Source of the DNA: Gammaproteobacteria bacterium
Lineage (GTDB): Bacteria; Pseudomonadota; Gammaproteobacteria; Pseudomonadales; Litorivicinaceae
Assembly: GCA_002717305.1 (NCBI GenBank)
Contig: PBDH01000047.1
Span: forward strand, 1-22,612
Direction of reading: 5' to 3'
Length of the DNA stretch: 22,612 bases
Within the stretch, counting starts at the first letter, position 1; each line of letters opens with the position of its first letter. The translations under genes were made by a program, and so were the position numbers. Of the stretch, positions 22,583-22,612 are shown in pieces. The notes under the pieces were generated by a model, which made no database searches, was not told where the DNA came from, and was given only the letters and a program-made list of their open reading frames with translations.

Positions 22583-22612
22583 TGGTGGCCAGAGACGGAA
22601 TCGAACCGCCGA
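22583..22612 (-). tRNA. 3' end of a tRNA gene, probably tRNA-Phe, cut by the window edge
   Basis: Read on the minus strand, the last 30 bases end in ACCA. They contain the acceptor 3' strand TCTGGCC and a T arm, GGCGG-TTCGATT-CCGTC, whose 5 bp stem pairs with one G-U. The bases TC before the T arm fit the GTGTC variable loop common in gammaproteobacterial tRNA-Phe, but the anticodon is outside the window, so the identity is a guess. Its 3' terminal 18 bases served as the attachment site of the adjacent island. Confidence 0.9.

Noticed and set aside
1..22612. CRISPR array, rRNA genes or insertion sequences
   Set aside because: No regularly spaced repeats, rRNA-like sequence or transposase frames were seen anywhere in the window.

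Overview
The window is about 22.6 kb of chromosome from a gammaproteobacterium, probably a free-living marine one. The main evidence is the minus-strand run HAD nucleotidase (yrfG) - hslR - hslO - pckA homologue, which is the gene order around hslO in Escherichia coli. Uup, TrmL, Tpx with cysteines at 61 and 95, and oligopeptidase B also fit. Base composition is moderate and genes are tightly packed, with many ATGA-type overlaps. The exact genus cannot be told from the sequence.

Layout. Positions 1-4459 (minus) hold a compact five-gene run: oligopeptidase B, the HAD nucleotidase, hslR, hslO and the 5' part of a PEP-carboxykinase homologue, with every junction overlapping. Divergent from it (4500-7050, plus) are an EamA transporter, an exported MsrA-MsrB fusion and the thiol peroxidase Tpx, an oxidative-stress set. 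7051-7745 (minus) has a single-domain ModE-like regulator and a small secreted four-cysteine protein. 8049-10399 (minus) is uup-trmL. 10530-13257 (plus) has a pirin, a YcdX-type PHP phosphatase split by a one-base frameshift, and a TauE/SafE permease. 13289-13633 (minus) encodes a Myb/SANT-like domain on a C-terminal membrane anchor. 13829-16631 (plus) has three very small genes, a chalcone-isomerase-fold protein, a DUF3833 lipoprotein and a YdjM-like membrane protein. 16636-16905 is a small frame broken by an amber codon. 16943-18197 encodes two exported proteins, an intradiol dioxygenase and a YHYH/HNH nuclease.

The right end is accessory DNA. 18401-19627 (minus) encodes a stand-alone 408-residue protein with the polymerase core motifs of family A DNA polymerases, preceded by an AT-rich 360 bp spacer. 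A LysE/RhtB exporter follows. From 20740 to the window end lies a very small tRNA-bounded insertion: the last 18 bp of a minus-strand tRNA (probably tRNA-Phe, cut by the window edge) are repeated 1.84 kb away. Between the copies are an unknown 217-residue protein, the C-terminal stump of a tyrosine integrase and a DUF1330 gene.

The observations most worth following are the stand-alone polymerase-A-like protein, the relic tRNA island, the PEPCK homologue lacking its substrate-binding arginine motif, the membrane-anchored SANT-like protein, and two small disrupted genes (frameshift and amber) that may be real decay, recoding or sequence error.
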